Of a stretch of 64,000 nt of DNA, positions 57,210-64,000 are shown piece by piece. Source of the stretch: Deinococcus alpinitundrae (lineage in GTDB: Bacteria > Deinococcota > Deinococci > Deinococcales > Deinococcaceae). Where the stretch lies: positions 62,001-126,000 of the forward strand of contig NZ_WXZL01000005.1 of NCBI RefSeq assembly GCF_009982895.1, given 5' to 3'. The notes beneath the pieces are model-generated. The model had not been told where the DNA came from, did not search any database, and saw nothing but the letters and a program-made list of their open reading frames with translations. Every line of letters begins with the position of its first letter. Position 1 is the first letter of the stretch. The translations under genes and the position numbers were made by a program.

Positions 57210-57869
57210 ATGACCCGACCTGCCCACCCCCAGTCCGACCCAACCCCGCCTGATCAGACCCAGCCCGACCAGGCTCGGCACGTCGCCTTCGACTGGGGCG
57301 GCGTATTTACCATCGGCACCTTCGACGGGCGCTCGACCGGGAACGTCGCCGAGCGCACCGGCGTCAGTGCCGAGCAGGTGCGCCGGAGTTACTTCCGGCA
57401 CGTGCGGCAGCTCGAGGTGGGCGCCTGGACCCTGCCGCAGTTCTGGGACACCGTGCAGAGGGAAAGCGGGGCCAGCCTGCCCTACGCCGAGTTCGAGGCG
57501 TTGTACCTGGGCAGCATCCACGACAACGCTCCGATGTACGCGCTGCTGGCAACGCTGCCGCCAGCGGTCCGGGTGGGCCTGTTGAGCAACAATTACCCGG
57601 TGGTCAGCGATCATCTGCGTGCCCGGCCCGAGTTCGCCCGCTTCGACGCGCTGGTCTTTTCCAACGAGATCGGCGTCAAGAAACCCGACGCCCAGTCATT
57701 CGCGGCGCTGGAATCGGCCATGCAGTGCCCGGCGGCCCAGGTGGCCTTCGTGGACGACGTACAGGAAAACATCGACGCGGCCAACGCCTACGGTTTTCAC
57801 GGCCTGCTCTACCACCACGACCGTCATTCGGCCTTCGAGGCCGAGCTGGCGGTTTGGCTGGCGGGCTGA
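57210..57869 (+). CDS. HAD family hydrolase
   Basis: A 219-aa HAD-IA type hydrolase. Motif I reads FDWGGVFTIG, with the nucleophile Asp but Gly in the usual +2 Asp place, as in YihX-like phosphatases. Motif II is GLLSNNYP, motif III Lys is in GVKKPDAQSF, and motif IV is VAFVDDVQENIDAAN. The 25-residue N-terminal tail is Pro/Thr/Asp-rich. CATAAT (57197-57202) lies 7 nt before the ATG, and a perfect palindrome CAGACGTCTG lies at 57167-57176. The substrate is unknown. Confidence 0.87.
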   Translation: MTRPAHPQSDPTPPDQTQPDQARHVAFDWGGVFTIGTFDGRSTGNVAERTGVSAEQVRRSYFRHVRQLEVGAWTLPQFWDTVQRESGASLPYAEFEALYLGSIHDNAPMYALLATLPPAVRVGLLSNNYPVVSDHLRARPEFARFDALVFSNEIGVKKPDAQSFAALESAMQCPAAQVAFVDDVQENIDAANAYGFHGLLYHHDRHSAFEAELAVWLAG

Positions 57870-57955
57870 AAGACAGGTCAGCCGGATCACGGCACGGGGC
57901 TAGCGGTTCTTAAGGTTTTTGGATGTGGTCTTGCCGCAGCCTGTAGAGTAGAGCG

Positions 57956-58345
57956 GTGAGCGACTCTGATGCCCCCGCCGCTGGCCCCGCGCATTCGGGC
58001 CGAACGGCGGTGCGGCTTTTGCAAGGTTACCTGTGGCACCCGGCGGACGAGGGCAATGAAACGTTCGAGGACTTCGACCTGGAAAATTACCTGCCGCACG
58101 AACTCGGCGAGGCGCATGTGTTGTGGGACAAGGTCACACCCCCCTTCGCTTTTTTCGAGAACGGCGAACCCACCGCCGGGCAGGCGTTTTACCAGTTCAC
58201 GGTGCTGCAGATGTACGATGCCCGGCCCAGCGCCGAGAACCTCAACGCCGACGCCCTGAGTGCCTCGCAGGGCCTGGGGCCGCTACTCGACGCCACCCCC
58301 AACGGGGTGGGCTGGCAGCTCTGGGAAGATTTGCGGGAGTTGTGA
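57956..58345 (+). CDS. Hypothetical acidic protein
   Basis: A 129-aa acidic protein starting at GTG 57956. TAGAGT (57944-57949) lies 6 nt before it. It has an aromatic-rich middle (LLQGYLWHPADEGNETFEDFDLENYLPHEL and PPFAFFENGEPTAGQAFYQFTV). I do not recognise a family. Its last codon overlaps the ATG of the next small gene by 1 nt (TGATG), so the two are translationally linked. Confidence 0.6.
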   Translation: MSDSDAPAAGPAHSGRTAVRLLQGYLWHPADEGNETFEDFDLENYLPHELGEAHVLWDKVTPPFAFFENGEPTAGQAFYQFTVLQMYDARPSAENLNADALSASQGLGPLLDATPNGVGWQLWEDLREL

Positions 58346-58557
58346 TGACCCAGGACACCACGCCCTGGCTCGACCTTTACGTGAACGGCGATTCGCATCC
58401 CCGGCGTTTTGACCGTCCCGAGTCGGTGCGCGCCTACCTCAGCAAGGTCGAGCGGCTCGGCGAGGAGGGCATCGCTGCCCTGCTCGAAGATGGGGAGGTG
58501 GCTCCGCCGGTTACCCGCCGCCGCTACCGCCTGACGCCGTTGATTGTGGACAAGTAA
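58345..58557 (+). CDS. Small hypothetical protein, coupled to the upstream gene
   Basis: A 70-aa protein starting at ATG 58345, which overlaps the stop codon of the acidic gene upstream. The sequence is polar with a basic RRRYRLTPLIVDK tail and no signal peptide. No family is recognised. The overlap suggests both proteins act together. Confidence 0.55.
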   Translation: MTQDTTPWLDLYVNGDSHPRRFDRPESVRAYLSKVERLGEEGIAALLEDGEVAPPVTRRRYRLTPLIVDK

Positions 58558-58626
58558 GATAAATTTGGGGCGATTGGTGAGGCAGTAACGGATTGACCGG
58601 AAACCGGATCAGCAGGAAAACGGCGC

Positions 58627-59292
58627 TCAGCGGGCCTCGCGCAGCAGCAGCCCGCGCCGGGTCCAGGCCTGGTAGTTGAGCTGGCGCACCGTCTGGAAGG
58701 TCCGCATCCAGTCGGCCTCGCCGGTCAGCTTTTGCCCGCGCCCGTGCCGGATGGCGAGCTGGCGGTGGGCGATCAGAAACTCGCTCATCGCCGCGCCGGG
58801 CAGCAGCCGCACGTCGAGTTCCTCGCTGCTGCCCGGTGAGAACGGCAGGCCCGAGGTACTGCTGAGCGAGGCGGCGATGCCGCTGGCCTTGTCGCGGCTG
58901 AGCGTCACCGCCTGCACGAACGGCGGCAGCACCTGAGCGTCGGGCGTCTCGCTCCAGCGCAGGGCCAGGGCCGTGTCCTGATCGAACAGATACGCGCGCT
59001 GGTGGCGGGCCTCGGGCAGTTGCGAAGCATAAAATACCCCCAGCGCCTGCGCGCCAAGTTGTCGCAGGTCCTGATCCAGCGACTTCAGGGAGCGCGACTG
59101 CTCCGGCGACGCGCCCCAGTCGCGCTCTTCGGTGGCCTCGAAGCTCAGTTCATGGGTGACCTCGGGGCCGGGTGAGGGCCGCCCCGCCAGCCGGGCGCTG
59201 CTGATCTCAGGCAGCAGGCGCTGGGCGGCCGCGTCACCCAGCAGGTGCTGCAACTCCTCGGCGGTCAGGGCGGCAAGATTGAGACGGGGCAC
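58627..59292 (-). CDS. Hypothetical protein
   Basis: A 221-aa soluble protein, taken from GTG 59292 because TAGACT (59304-59309) lies 11 nt upstream. A GTG at 59352 would extend it by 20 residues. Pieces such as LNLAALTAEELQHLLG and RHGRGQKLTGEADWMRTFQTVRQLNYQAWTRRGLLL suggest an alpha/beta fold without visible catalytic residues. No family recognised. It lies alone between two small genes and a tRNA. Confidence 0.6.
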   Translation of the reverse strand: MPRLNLAALTAEELQHLLGDAAAQRLLPEISSARLAGRPSPGPEVTHELSFEATEERDWGASPEQSRSLKSLDQDLRQLGAQALGVFYASQLPEARHQRAYLFDQDTALALRWSETPDAQVLPPFVQAVTLSRDKASGIAASLSSTSGLPFSPGSSEELDVRLLPGAAMSEFLIAHRQLAIRHGRGQKLTGEADWMRTFQTVRQLNYQAWTRRGLLLREAR

Positions 59293-59364
59293 AGTTGCCG
59301 CCGAGTCTAGCACCTGCTTTCCGTGTGCTTCGCCCGTCCCGGCGGGGGTCACCTGATCCTGGTG

Positions 59365-59393
59365 TTGACAGAATGGGGGAGCGCTGCTAACCT
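59365..59393 (+). promoter_or_regulatory. Promoter of tRNA-Ala
   Basis: Perfect -35 TTGACA (59365-59370), 17-nt spacer, -10 TAACCT (59388-59393), 43 nt before the tRNA. Confidence 0.85.
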
Positions 59394-59436
59394 ATCTGAG
59401 CTTGAAACGCGCCACGTTTCAGTGGTTGATGTGTGT

Positions 59437-59512
<76 letters not shown>

Positions 59513-59523
59513 GAGTACAGAAT

Positions 59524-59557
59524 AAGGCCCGGAGGCTCACTGCTCCGGGCCTTTTCG
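59524..59557 (+). terminator. Terminator of tRNA-Ala
   Basis: An 11-bp perfect inverted repeat (AAGGCCCGGAG/CTCCGGGCCTT) with an 8-nt loop and T-rich tail lies 12 nt after the tRNA. Confidence 0.88.
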
Positions 59558-59624
59558 TTGTTGATCCGTTGCGGTATTCACCCGCTCTGTTGTCGGCACG
59601 CAGGCTACTCGGTCGAGCACCGCG

Positions 59625-59915
59625 TCAGCCGTGACGGTCGGCCTCGTCGCTGAGCCGGTCAAGCAAGGCGTTGGCCTCGCGGTACTGCACCTGCGGTACA
59701 TACAGGCCCACATCGCCCATGTAGCCGCCGGTTTCGATTTCGATGACTGGCGAGGCCATGACCCACTGAAACGGGGTGCGGACCACGCTGACGATCCCGT
59801 GGGCGCTGAGGGTGCGGCGTACGCTCTCGGCAATCAGGCGCGGCAGGGTATCGAGGCGAACCCAGGGATCACCCTGATACATGACCGTGTCCTTGCCCCG
59901 GTCTCCGCCGGTCAC
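59625..59915 (-). CDS. Small hypothetical protein (DUF2007-like)
   Basis: A 96-aa protein starting at GTG 59915, which overlaps the thioesterase stop (GTGA, 59912-59915). It has a helix then a short beta region (VVRTPFQWVMASPVIEIETGGYMGDVGLYVPQVQYREANALLDRL), resembling the small DUF2007 putative-signalling fold. No catalytic residue is visible. It is coupled to the acyl-CoA thioesterase, so may share its regulation. Confidence 0.6.
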   Translation of the reverse strand: MTGGDRGKDTVMYQGDPWVRLDTLPRLIAESVRRTLSAHGIVSVVRTPFQWVMASPVIEIETGGYMGDVGLYVPQVQYREANALLDRLSDEADRHG

Positions 59916-60370
59916 CGCGCGCCGCCGGTCACCGCACTACTCAGTACGGGCGAGGCGAGGTAGGTCGCCAGTGCCGAGCGCAGGGCCGGACCGAGCGGCT
60001 GCGGGCGCATGTCTGGCCCCACCTGTACCTGGACGCTGCGGGCTTCCAGGGCCACTGCGCCGTCAGCCAGCAGCCGCGAGGCATACGACCAACTGCTCGT
60101 TCCCAGATGCGTGACGACCGTGAGAATCTGCACCCGCTGACCGAGCTTGACCTCGCGGCGGTAATCGAGTTCGAGCCGGGCCAGCACCACCTTCAGTTCA
60201 GGCAGTCCCAGCGAGGCGGTCAGGTCCAGCCGGGCGGTTTCCAGAAACATGGCGTAGGCCGCGTTGTTGATGTGGCCCATCTGATCCGTGTCGGAAAAGC
60301 GCAACTGAATATCGCAGGCGTGCGCGGCGGAAAAATCCAGCGCGGCCACGGCCAGGGCAGGAGAAGACAT
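59912..60370 (-). CDS. 4HBT-type acyl-CoA thioesterase
   Basis: A 152-aa hotdog-fold thioesterase. The catalytic Asp lies in RFSDTDQMGHINNAAYAMFLETAR (residues about 23-46), the typical 4-hydroxybenzoyl-CoA/FadM/YbgC signature. A later VTHLGTSSWSYASRLLADGAVALEARSVQVQV completes the core. TACAGT (60378-60383) lies 7 nt before the ATG. The FtsB-like gene starts divergently 113 nt away. The natural acyl-CoA is unknown. Confidence 0.9.
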   Translation of the reverse strand: MSSPALAVAALDFSAAHACDIQLRFSDTDQMGHINNAAYAMFLETARLDLTASLGLPELKVVLARLELDYRREVKLGQRVQILTVVTHLGTSSWSYASRLLADGAVALEARSVQVQVGPDMRPQPLGPALRSALATYLASPVLSSAVTGGAR

Positions 60371-60482
60371 GCCGTGTACTGTAGTGCAAAGCGCTGAGGG
60401 CAGCTCAGTGGCACTCGGCGGGGAGGGTCCAGAGCCGCAGGTCCTCATCTGCGGCATCGGCGCAGCGCTAGACTGGCGGGCG

Positions 60483-60866
60483 ATGAAGCTCCGTTTGCCG
60501 CGCTGGGAGGAAGTGCGCCGCCTGCCCCTGACCATGATGATCGCCAGCCTGCTGGCCGCCCTGGGCATCGTGCAGATGTCGTTTTTGCTGGGTCAGAGTG
60601 TTTACCGTACCCTGACCTGGACCCAGCAGACCGGTCAGGCCCTGGACCAGCAAGTCCAGTTGCAACAAGATGTTCAGGTGTTGCAGGAAGCCGTGGCCAA
60701 GGCCAGCGACCCCGAATACATGAATGCGCTGGCCCGCTGCATCGGCTATGTCGGCAAAAATGAACAGGTCGTGGTGGCCCAGAGTGCCCAGGACCCGACC
60801 ACTCAGCTCCCGACCGCCCAGGATCCGTCCCTCGGCGGCAACTGCGATCCGGTGCGGCTACCCTGA
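60483..60866 (+). CDS. FtsB/DivIC-like septum formation initiator protein
   Basis: A 127-aa bitopic protein. A short basic tail precedes one transmembrane segment (TMMIASLLAALGIVQMSFLLG, residues about 18-38). A leucine/Gln-rich coiled coil follows (TWTQQTGQALDQQVQLQQDVQVLQEAVAK), then ALARCIGYVGKNEQVVV, the usual FtsB/DivIC ending. It would lie in the division machinery with FtsL/FtsQ. TAGACT (60469-60474) lies 8 nt before the ATG. Confidence 0.78.
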   Translation: MKLRLPRWEEVRRLPLTMMIASLLAALGIVQMSFLLGQSVYRTLTWTQQTGQALDQQVQLQQDVQVLQEAVAKASDPEYMNALARCIGYVGKNEQVVVAQSAQDPTTQLPTAQDPSLGGNCDPVRLP

Positions 60867-60963
60867 GGGTCGCGTCATTGCTTCACCTCTATGGCGGTTA
60901 ATTCACAGACAAGTGTGGCCAGGAACGGTGCGGTGCGCAAGAAAAATGTGTGAAGAGGTCCGC

Positions 60964-60969
60964 TAGAGT
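60964..60969 (+). promoter_or_regulatory. -10 box TAGAGT of diguanylate cyclase gene
   Basis: TAGAGT lies 77 nt before the TTG start at 61047. No strong -35 is visible. Confidence 0.4.
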
Positions 60970-61046
60970 CGGGTCAGCACTCGGCTTCCCTGGCTGAGGC
61001 GTGCTGACAAAGGGCGCAGGGCAGAACGCAGGCTCGTGGAGCAGAC

Positions 61047-62192
61047 TTGAAACAACCCATCACCACCCAGGCGGAACCGGCGTCCATTCAGGAGCGGCGG
61101 CACAAGCATCAGCAGATTTTCAGCGCGACCTTGCTGCTGACGATTCCGCTGGGCCTGGCGGTCCTGTGGGGCACGGTGCTGGGTCTGCTGCCAGTCTGGT
61201 GGCTGCTGTACCTGCCGCTGCTGGGCCTGGTCCTGGTGGGCGTATGGGAGCGGCGGCGCGCGCTTGCCTCGCGCTACGAGGTGTGGCTGGTGGCGCTGCT
61301 GTGCGCCAACGGCGCGGCGCTCAACATCTACCGCTGGCTCGGTCAGGACGGTCTTGGATTGTTCGGCGAGCAGAGCCTGCTGCTGATCGTCGCCGGAATT
61401 TTTCTGTTTCAGCGGCCCCGCTGGGTCTTGGCCACCACCCTGCCCTATGCCGCCCTGCACCTCAGTGTCAGTGTGGCGATCGCGGCGCGCGATCCTTCGC
61501 CGGAGCGCTGGATCACGCTGCTGATGCTTGTCACGACACTGCTGCTGTTCTGTATGCTCTACCGCTACCGCCAGTGGTGGGAAGAAGCTCATGAGACGCA
61601 GCGGGTCTACCACAAGCTGGCCTACACCGACGACCTGACCACCCTGCCCAACCGCCGGGCGCTGCAAGACTTCTGGCAGGTTCAGCCGGTGCCCGGTCCC
61701 GACACCGCCGTTGTGATGATGGTGGACATCGATCATTTCAAACAGGTCAACGACCAGTACGGCCATGCCGAGGGAGACCGGCTGCTGTGGCTGGTGGGAC
61801 AGATTATCCAGCGGCAACTGAGCAGCAGCAGTCGCCCGCCGCCATTGGTGGGGCGCTGGGGCGGCGAGGAGTTTCTGGTGCTGCTGCCGGTGACGACCCC
61901 CCAGTCGGCGTCCGAACTGGCCGAGATCATCCGGGCCAGTGTGGAGCAGGCCAAGGTGGGCGTGTCGCTGACCGTCAGCGTGGGGGCGGCCTTTCGTAAG
62001 GGTGACGAGGAACTGGCCAGCACGGCAGCCCGCGCCGACGTCGCCCTCTACCGCGCCAAGCTGGCTGGCCGCAACCGGGTGATGCTCTACGACGAGAGCG
62101 AGCACGACGATGCCGGACCCCCGGAGGATGGAGGGGGGAGCGACGAATTCTACCCCTCGGAACTGGTGCCCGAGGAGTTGCGCTTGTTCTGA
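61047..62192 (+). CDS. Membrane-anchored diguanylate cyclase (GGDEF)
   Basis: A 381-aa protein starting at TTG 61047 (GGAG upstream). Five or six transmembrane helices (residues about 25-180) precede a GGDEF domain. The I-site-like and active-site signatures are present: AYTDDLTTLPNRRAL, VMMVDIDHFKQVNDQYGHAEGDRLL, and RWGGEEFLVLLP (GGEEF). It makes cyclic di-GMP. An Asp/Glu-rich tail ends the protein. No matching EAL or PilZ gene lies in the window. A different start codon cannot be excluded because no ATG is near. Confidence 0.92.
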   Translation: MKQPITTQAEPASIQERRHKHQQIFSATLLLTIPLGLAVLWGTVLGLLPVWWLLYLPLLGLVLVGVWERRRALASRYEVWLVALLCANGAALNIYRWLGQDGLGLFGEQSLLLIVAGIFLFQRPRWVLATTLPYAALHLSVSVAIAARDPSPERWITLLMLVTTLLLFCMLYRYRQWWEEAHETQRVYHKLAYTDDLTTLPNRRALQDFWQVQPVPGPDTAVVMMVDIDHFKQVNDQYGHAEGDRLLWLVGQIIQRQLSSSSRPPPLVGRWGGEEFLVLLPVTTPQSASELAEIIRASVEQAKVGVSLTVSVGAAFRKGDEELASTAARADVALYRAKLAGRNRVMLYDESEHDDAGPPEDGGGSDEFYPSELVPEELRLF

Positions 62193-62250
62193 TACCTAGT
62201 GATGAAGGGAGCTGGTACGCTGCTCAGGCCTAGGAATGTTAGCGTGGCGC

Positions 62251-62715
62251 ATGACCGCCGCTTCTCAAGCTTCGTCCGAGTCTCCGGATATCACCGGCAC
62301 CGGCCCGCCCGCCACTTCTAGCCTTCAGACGGCGGCCCGCTGGTTGCTGGGCGGCGCACTGATGTTCGCGGGCTTCTCTCACCTGACCAGCAAGCGGCAG
62401 GACTTCCAGGCGCAGGTGCCCAGGTCTCTGCCGCTGAACCGCGACTTCGTGGTGCTGGCCTCCGGCGTCGTGGAACTGGCGCTGGGCGCGGCGCTGATCG
62501 TGCTCAGGCCGCGCCGGACAGTGGGTCGGGTGGCGGCGACGTTTTTCGTGGCGGTCTTTCCCGGCAACATCTCGCAGTACCTGACCCGCACCCCGGCCTT
62601 CGGCCTCGATACTGACCGCGCCCGTCTCGTTCGTCTGGTCTTCCAGCCGCTGCTGGTGCTGTGGGCGCTGTGGTCGACCGGGGCGCTGGCCCACGAGGAG
62701 ACGCAGCGGAACTGA
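62251..62715 (+). CDS. DoxX family membrane protein
   Basis: A 154-aa four-helix membrane protein of the DoxX/DUF417-like family, involved in redox or stress contexts in other bacteria. Core AARWLLGGALMFAGFSHLTSKR, ASGVVELALGAALIVL and FVAVFPGNISQYL are visible. TAGCGT (62240-62245) lies 5 nt before the ATG. It is the last chromosomal gene before the tRNA-Arg fragment and element boundary. Confidence 0.83.
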   Translation: MTAASQASSESPDITGTGPPATSSLQTAARWLLGGALMFAGFSHLTSKRQDFQAQVPRSLPLNRDFVVLASGVVELALGAALIVLRPRRTVGRVAATFFVAVFPGNISQYLTRTPAFGLDTDRARLVRLVFQPLLVLWALWSTGALAHEETQRN

Positions 62716-62743
62716 CCCCCGGCAGCTGCACCAAAGCCGCCAC

Positions 62744-62776
62744 GAAAAAACCTCGCCCGAAGACGAGGTTTCTTTT
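62744..62776. terminator. Terminator, original tRNA-Arg terminator
   Basis: The inverted repeat AAACCTCG/CGAGGTTT has an 8-nt loop and A/T tracts on both sides. On the minus strand it follows the CCA of the tRNA-Arg fragment. On the plus strand it follows the DoxX gene. Confidence 0.8.
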
Positions 62777-62820
62777 GGTGTGCCTGAAGGGATTCGAACC
62801 CCTGGCCTTCTGATCCGTAG
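62776..62820 (-). mobile_element. Attachment site: 3' half of tRNA-Arg(ACG)
   Basis: On the minus strand, from the anticodon loop CTACGGA (anticodon ACG), through the 3' stem TCAGA, variable AGGCC, T arm AGGGG-TTCGAAT-CCCTT and acceptor CAGGCAC to A and CCA (62776-62778), the sequence is a perfect tRNA-Arg 3' half. Immediately 5' of the loop the sequence fails to pair with TCAGA and diverges, so this is a truncated copy left by site-specific integration (an att site). The intact tRNA is expected beyond the far end of the element. Confidence 0.85.
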
Positions 62821-63083
62821 TTGCCACAACTTCATCACGCCTCATTTTATGCTCTCCCAGATCTGCCCTCTGGGCGGTCAGTTTTCAACCCAGAGTCTGC
62901 TTCAAGTGCTGACTTATCCCGTGTCCTACCGTACTGGTAGTGACACTGTAGTGACGATTTGATCTGACGACTCAGCACTTGCTTGGAGTAGCCAAAAACA
63001 CCCCGACGTGTTGGAAATCGCTGTCGCCAGCATTATGTTCACCGCGCTCGCTGGGCCAGGTAATTTTCACACTATGCCGATCT
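62821..63083. other. Element end region with inverted and direct repeats
   Basis: No gene is convincing here. It contains a hairpin at 62921-62946 (GTGTCCTACC, 5-nt loop, GGTAG with GACAC) and a pair of 8-bp direct repeats GTAGTGAC at 62937-62944 and 62948-62955 (11 nt apart). These might be arm-type recombination sites for an integrase. Composition is less GC-rich than the chromosome to the left. Confidence 0.4.
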
Positions 63084-63254
63084 CTAGGCTACTTTGATCG
63101 CCCAAATGCGCTCAATCTCGGAAACGACGAAAAGATGCGCCCAGAGCGAAGGAATGCCGAACTCTTTAGCGAGCTTGGTGGCAGACACCTTGAATCCACT
63201 GTCCAGAAGTATCTGTGACAGTAGAAGGCAGAGCAAGACGGGAGGACGCGCCAT
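63084..63254 (-). CDS. Small putative HTH-like protein of the mobile element
   Basis: A 56-aa frame from ATG 63254 to TAG 63084-63086. It contains LDSGFKVSATKLAKEFGIPSLWAHL, which has the look of a small helix-turn-helix (VSATKLAKEFGIPS). The N-terminal part is hydrophobic. It lies in the element next to the excisionase-like gene on the opposite strand. It could be a regulator or a chance frame. No Shine-Dalgarno is certain. Confidence 0.4.
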   Translation of the reverse strand: MARPPVLLCLLLSQILLDSGFKVSATKLAKEFGIPSLWAHLFVVSEIERIWAIKVA

Positions 63255-63453
63255 GAACTAGCAGCAAGACACTGCCCACAAGGCAACCCGAACAAATAGA
63301 TGCCGTTTAGAACGGCGGGACGCATGAAAACGACAAGGAGGCCACAGTGCAACCTTCAATGCTTGCAGCAAGCCAAAGAGACAGCGCGTGAGTGCATCCG
63401 ACCAAGAACGTCACCCACGCGCCGACCAAACGACCCCACAAGGAGATCGCACC

Positions 63454-63645
63454 ATGACTGTAATCCAAGAGCCGTCCCTGCGCCTTACCCGTAAGCCGGA
63501 AGAGGCCGCGCCGATGCTGGGCGTAGGTCGTAACGGTGTCTATGACCTTATCCGCTCCGGCGCACTCCGCAGCATTCGCATAGGCCGCAAAATCCTGATC
63601 CCTATGTCTGCCATCGAAGAATTTTTGAACGGCGAGCAGAAATGA
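63454..63645 (+). CDS. Excisionase-like helix-turn-helix protein
   Basis: A 63-aa protein of the excisionase/MerR-like HTH_17 group: EAAPMLGVGRNGVYDLIRSGALRSIRIGRKILIPMSAIEEFL, the classic small Xis-type fold that binds DNA. AAGGAG lies 8 nt before the ATG. Its stop overlaps the next ATG (ATGA at 63642-63645). With the tRNA-Arg att site nearby it probably controls excision of the element. The integrase is not yet in view and probably lies further right. Confidence 0.85.
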   Translation: MTVIQEPSLRLTRKPEEAAPMLGVGRNGVYDLIRSGALRSIRIGRKILIPMSAIEEFLNGEQK

Positions 63646-63812
63646 AGCGGCCCACCGGGCAGACGGTGGGCGACACCAAGAGCATATCCCAACTCTTCGA
63701 ACTGGCTAAGCTTGATTCCCAGCGTCCTGACGACATAGGTGCGGGCATGAAGATCCTTGAAGGGCTGCTGAGGTTGCCCAGCTTCCAGCCGGACGGCAGG
63801 ACGAAAGCATGA
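63642..63812 (+). CDS. Small protein of the mobile element, unknown
   Basis: A 56-aa protein (MKRPTGQTVGDTKSISQLFE, then LLRLPSFQPDGRTKA) overlapping the Xis-like gene by 4 nt (ATGA) and the next gene by 4 nt (63809-63812). No family recognised. The tight overlaps show one operon. Confidence 0.6.
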   Translation: MKRPTGQTVGDTKSISQLFELAKLDSQRPDDIGAGMKILEGLLRLPSFQPDGRTKA

Positions 63813-64000
63813 AGCTCAACGACCTTCGAAAGAATGGCACCGGGCAACCCAACCCGACGCCTGAGCAGCCGCTGACCGATCTCAACCCACCCGACTGGTT
63901 GCAAGCCCTCTATGGCGATGCTGCTGCTCAGGGCTGGATTGAATACCGACTGATTCGGCCTGGCGGCAAGATTGAGAAGCACTGGGCACGCATTGATGGC
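63809..64000 (+). CDS. Mobile-element protein, N-terminus only
   Basis: The first 64 residues of a protein that runs out of the window. It has a Pro-rich start (MKLNDLRKNGTGQPNPTPEQ) and then WLQALYGDAAAQGWIEYRLI, which resembles the opening of element-encoded primase or replication proteins only loosely. It starts inside the preceding gene's stop. The function cannot be assigned until the rest is seen. Confidence 0.55.
   Translation, partial: MKLNDLRKNGTGQPNPTPEQPLTDLNPPDWLQALYGDAAAQGWIEYRLIRPGGKIEKHWARIDG

Noticed and set aside
62779..62850. Complete tRNA-Arg at the right end
   Set aside because: Only the 3' half is present. The 5' side of the anticodon stem and the rest do not pair, so it is treated as an att site remnant.
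62780..62962. 60-codon plus-strand frame running out of the tRNA-Arg fragment
   Set aside because: The first part is antisense to a tRNA. The rest lacks any protein-like pattern.

Overview
The window is high-GC bacterial DNA that fits Deinococcus best. The evidence is gene content: a Dps with the long N-terminal extension typical of D. radiodurans Dps1, an MglA/MglB pair, a fused AhbA/AhbB-type protein, bacillithiol-type deacetylase chemistry and RsfS/LCP/YqeK clustering. It also shows in promoter style: more than 25 start codons on both strands lie only 5-8 nt downstream of a TANNNT -10 box, the hallmark of leaderless transcripts described in Deinococcus. The region is almost entirely single-copy chromosomal housekeeping DNA. 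I see no rRNA, CRISPR array or complete insertion sequence.

Layout. 1-257: start of alaS. 258-5115: PP2C phosphatase, RidA, Rrf2 regulator, siroheme-decarboxylase-like fusion, esterase. 5150-8439: small unknown protein divergent from a dynamin-like GTPase, then a DUF4384/PEGA secreted protein. 8773-15355 (minus strand): tRNA-Gln, rsfS, LCP protein, yqeK with a 10-codon leader peptide, obgE, rpmA-rplU, xseB-hemC, small Pro-rich protein. 15546-18994: tRNA-Leu, cupin, argR, a broken nucleotidyltransferase, LmbE/BshB-type deacetylase, nucleoside phosphorylase. 19053-24437: 5'-nucleotidase, EEP hydrolase, PadR/DUF4188 pair, and a 2,4-dienoyl-CoA reductase beside a dienoyl-CoA-isomerase-like crotonase. 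24510-28318: pdxY operon with a nonsense-interrupted membrane gene, then a nonsense-interrupted lipoprotein hydrolase. 28368-37679: D-aminopeptidase, acetyltransferases, mglA/mglB, phosphodiester glycosidase, phosphoesterase, DUF4385, dps, MBL hydrolase. 37914-49953: PPC lipoprotein, subtilase, DUF3105 lipoprotein, a sirtuin overlapping an acetyltransferase, a renalase-like oxidoreductase, and a plsY-TPR-surface protein cluster. 50277-62715: unknown 467-aa protein, solute-binding protein, M3 and M20 peptidases, MazG-like protein, a tRNA-like element, HAD hydrolase, tRNA-Ala, thioesterase, FtsB-like protein, diguanylate cyclase, DoxX. 62776-64000: the 3' half of a tRNA-Arg, then mobile-element DNA with an excisionase-like gene.

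Functional links. obgE, rsfS, rpmA and rplU serve the ribosome. alaS and the tRNAs serve translation. The dienoyl reductase and isomerase would together process unsaturated acyl-CoAs. The GNAT/sirtuin overlap suggests paired protein acylation and deacylation. MglB precedes MglA as in other polarity modules. The most unusual features are the leader peptide coupled to yqeK, the aberrant class-II tRNA-like element at 56907-57003, the mobile-element boundary in tRNA-Arg, and four independent gene disruptions: two frameshifts in one gene, one opal and one amber codon.
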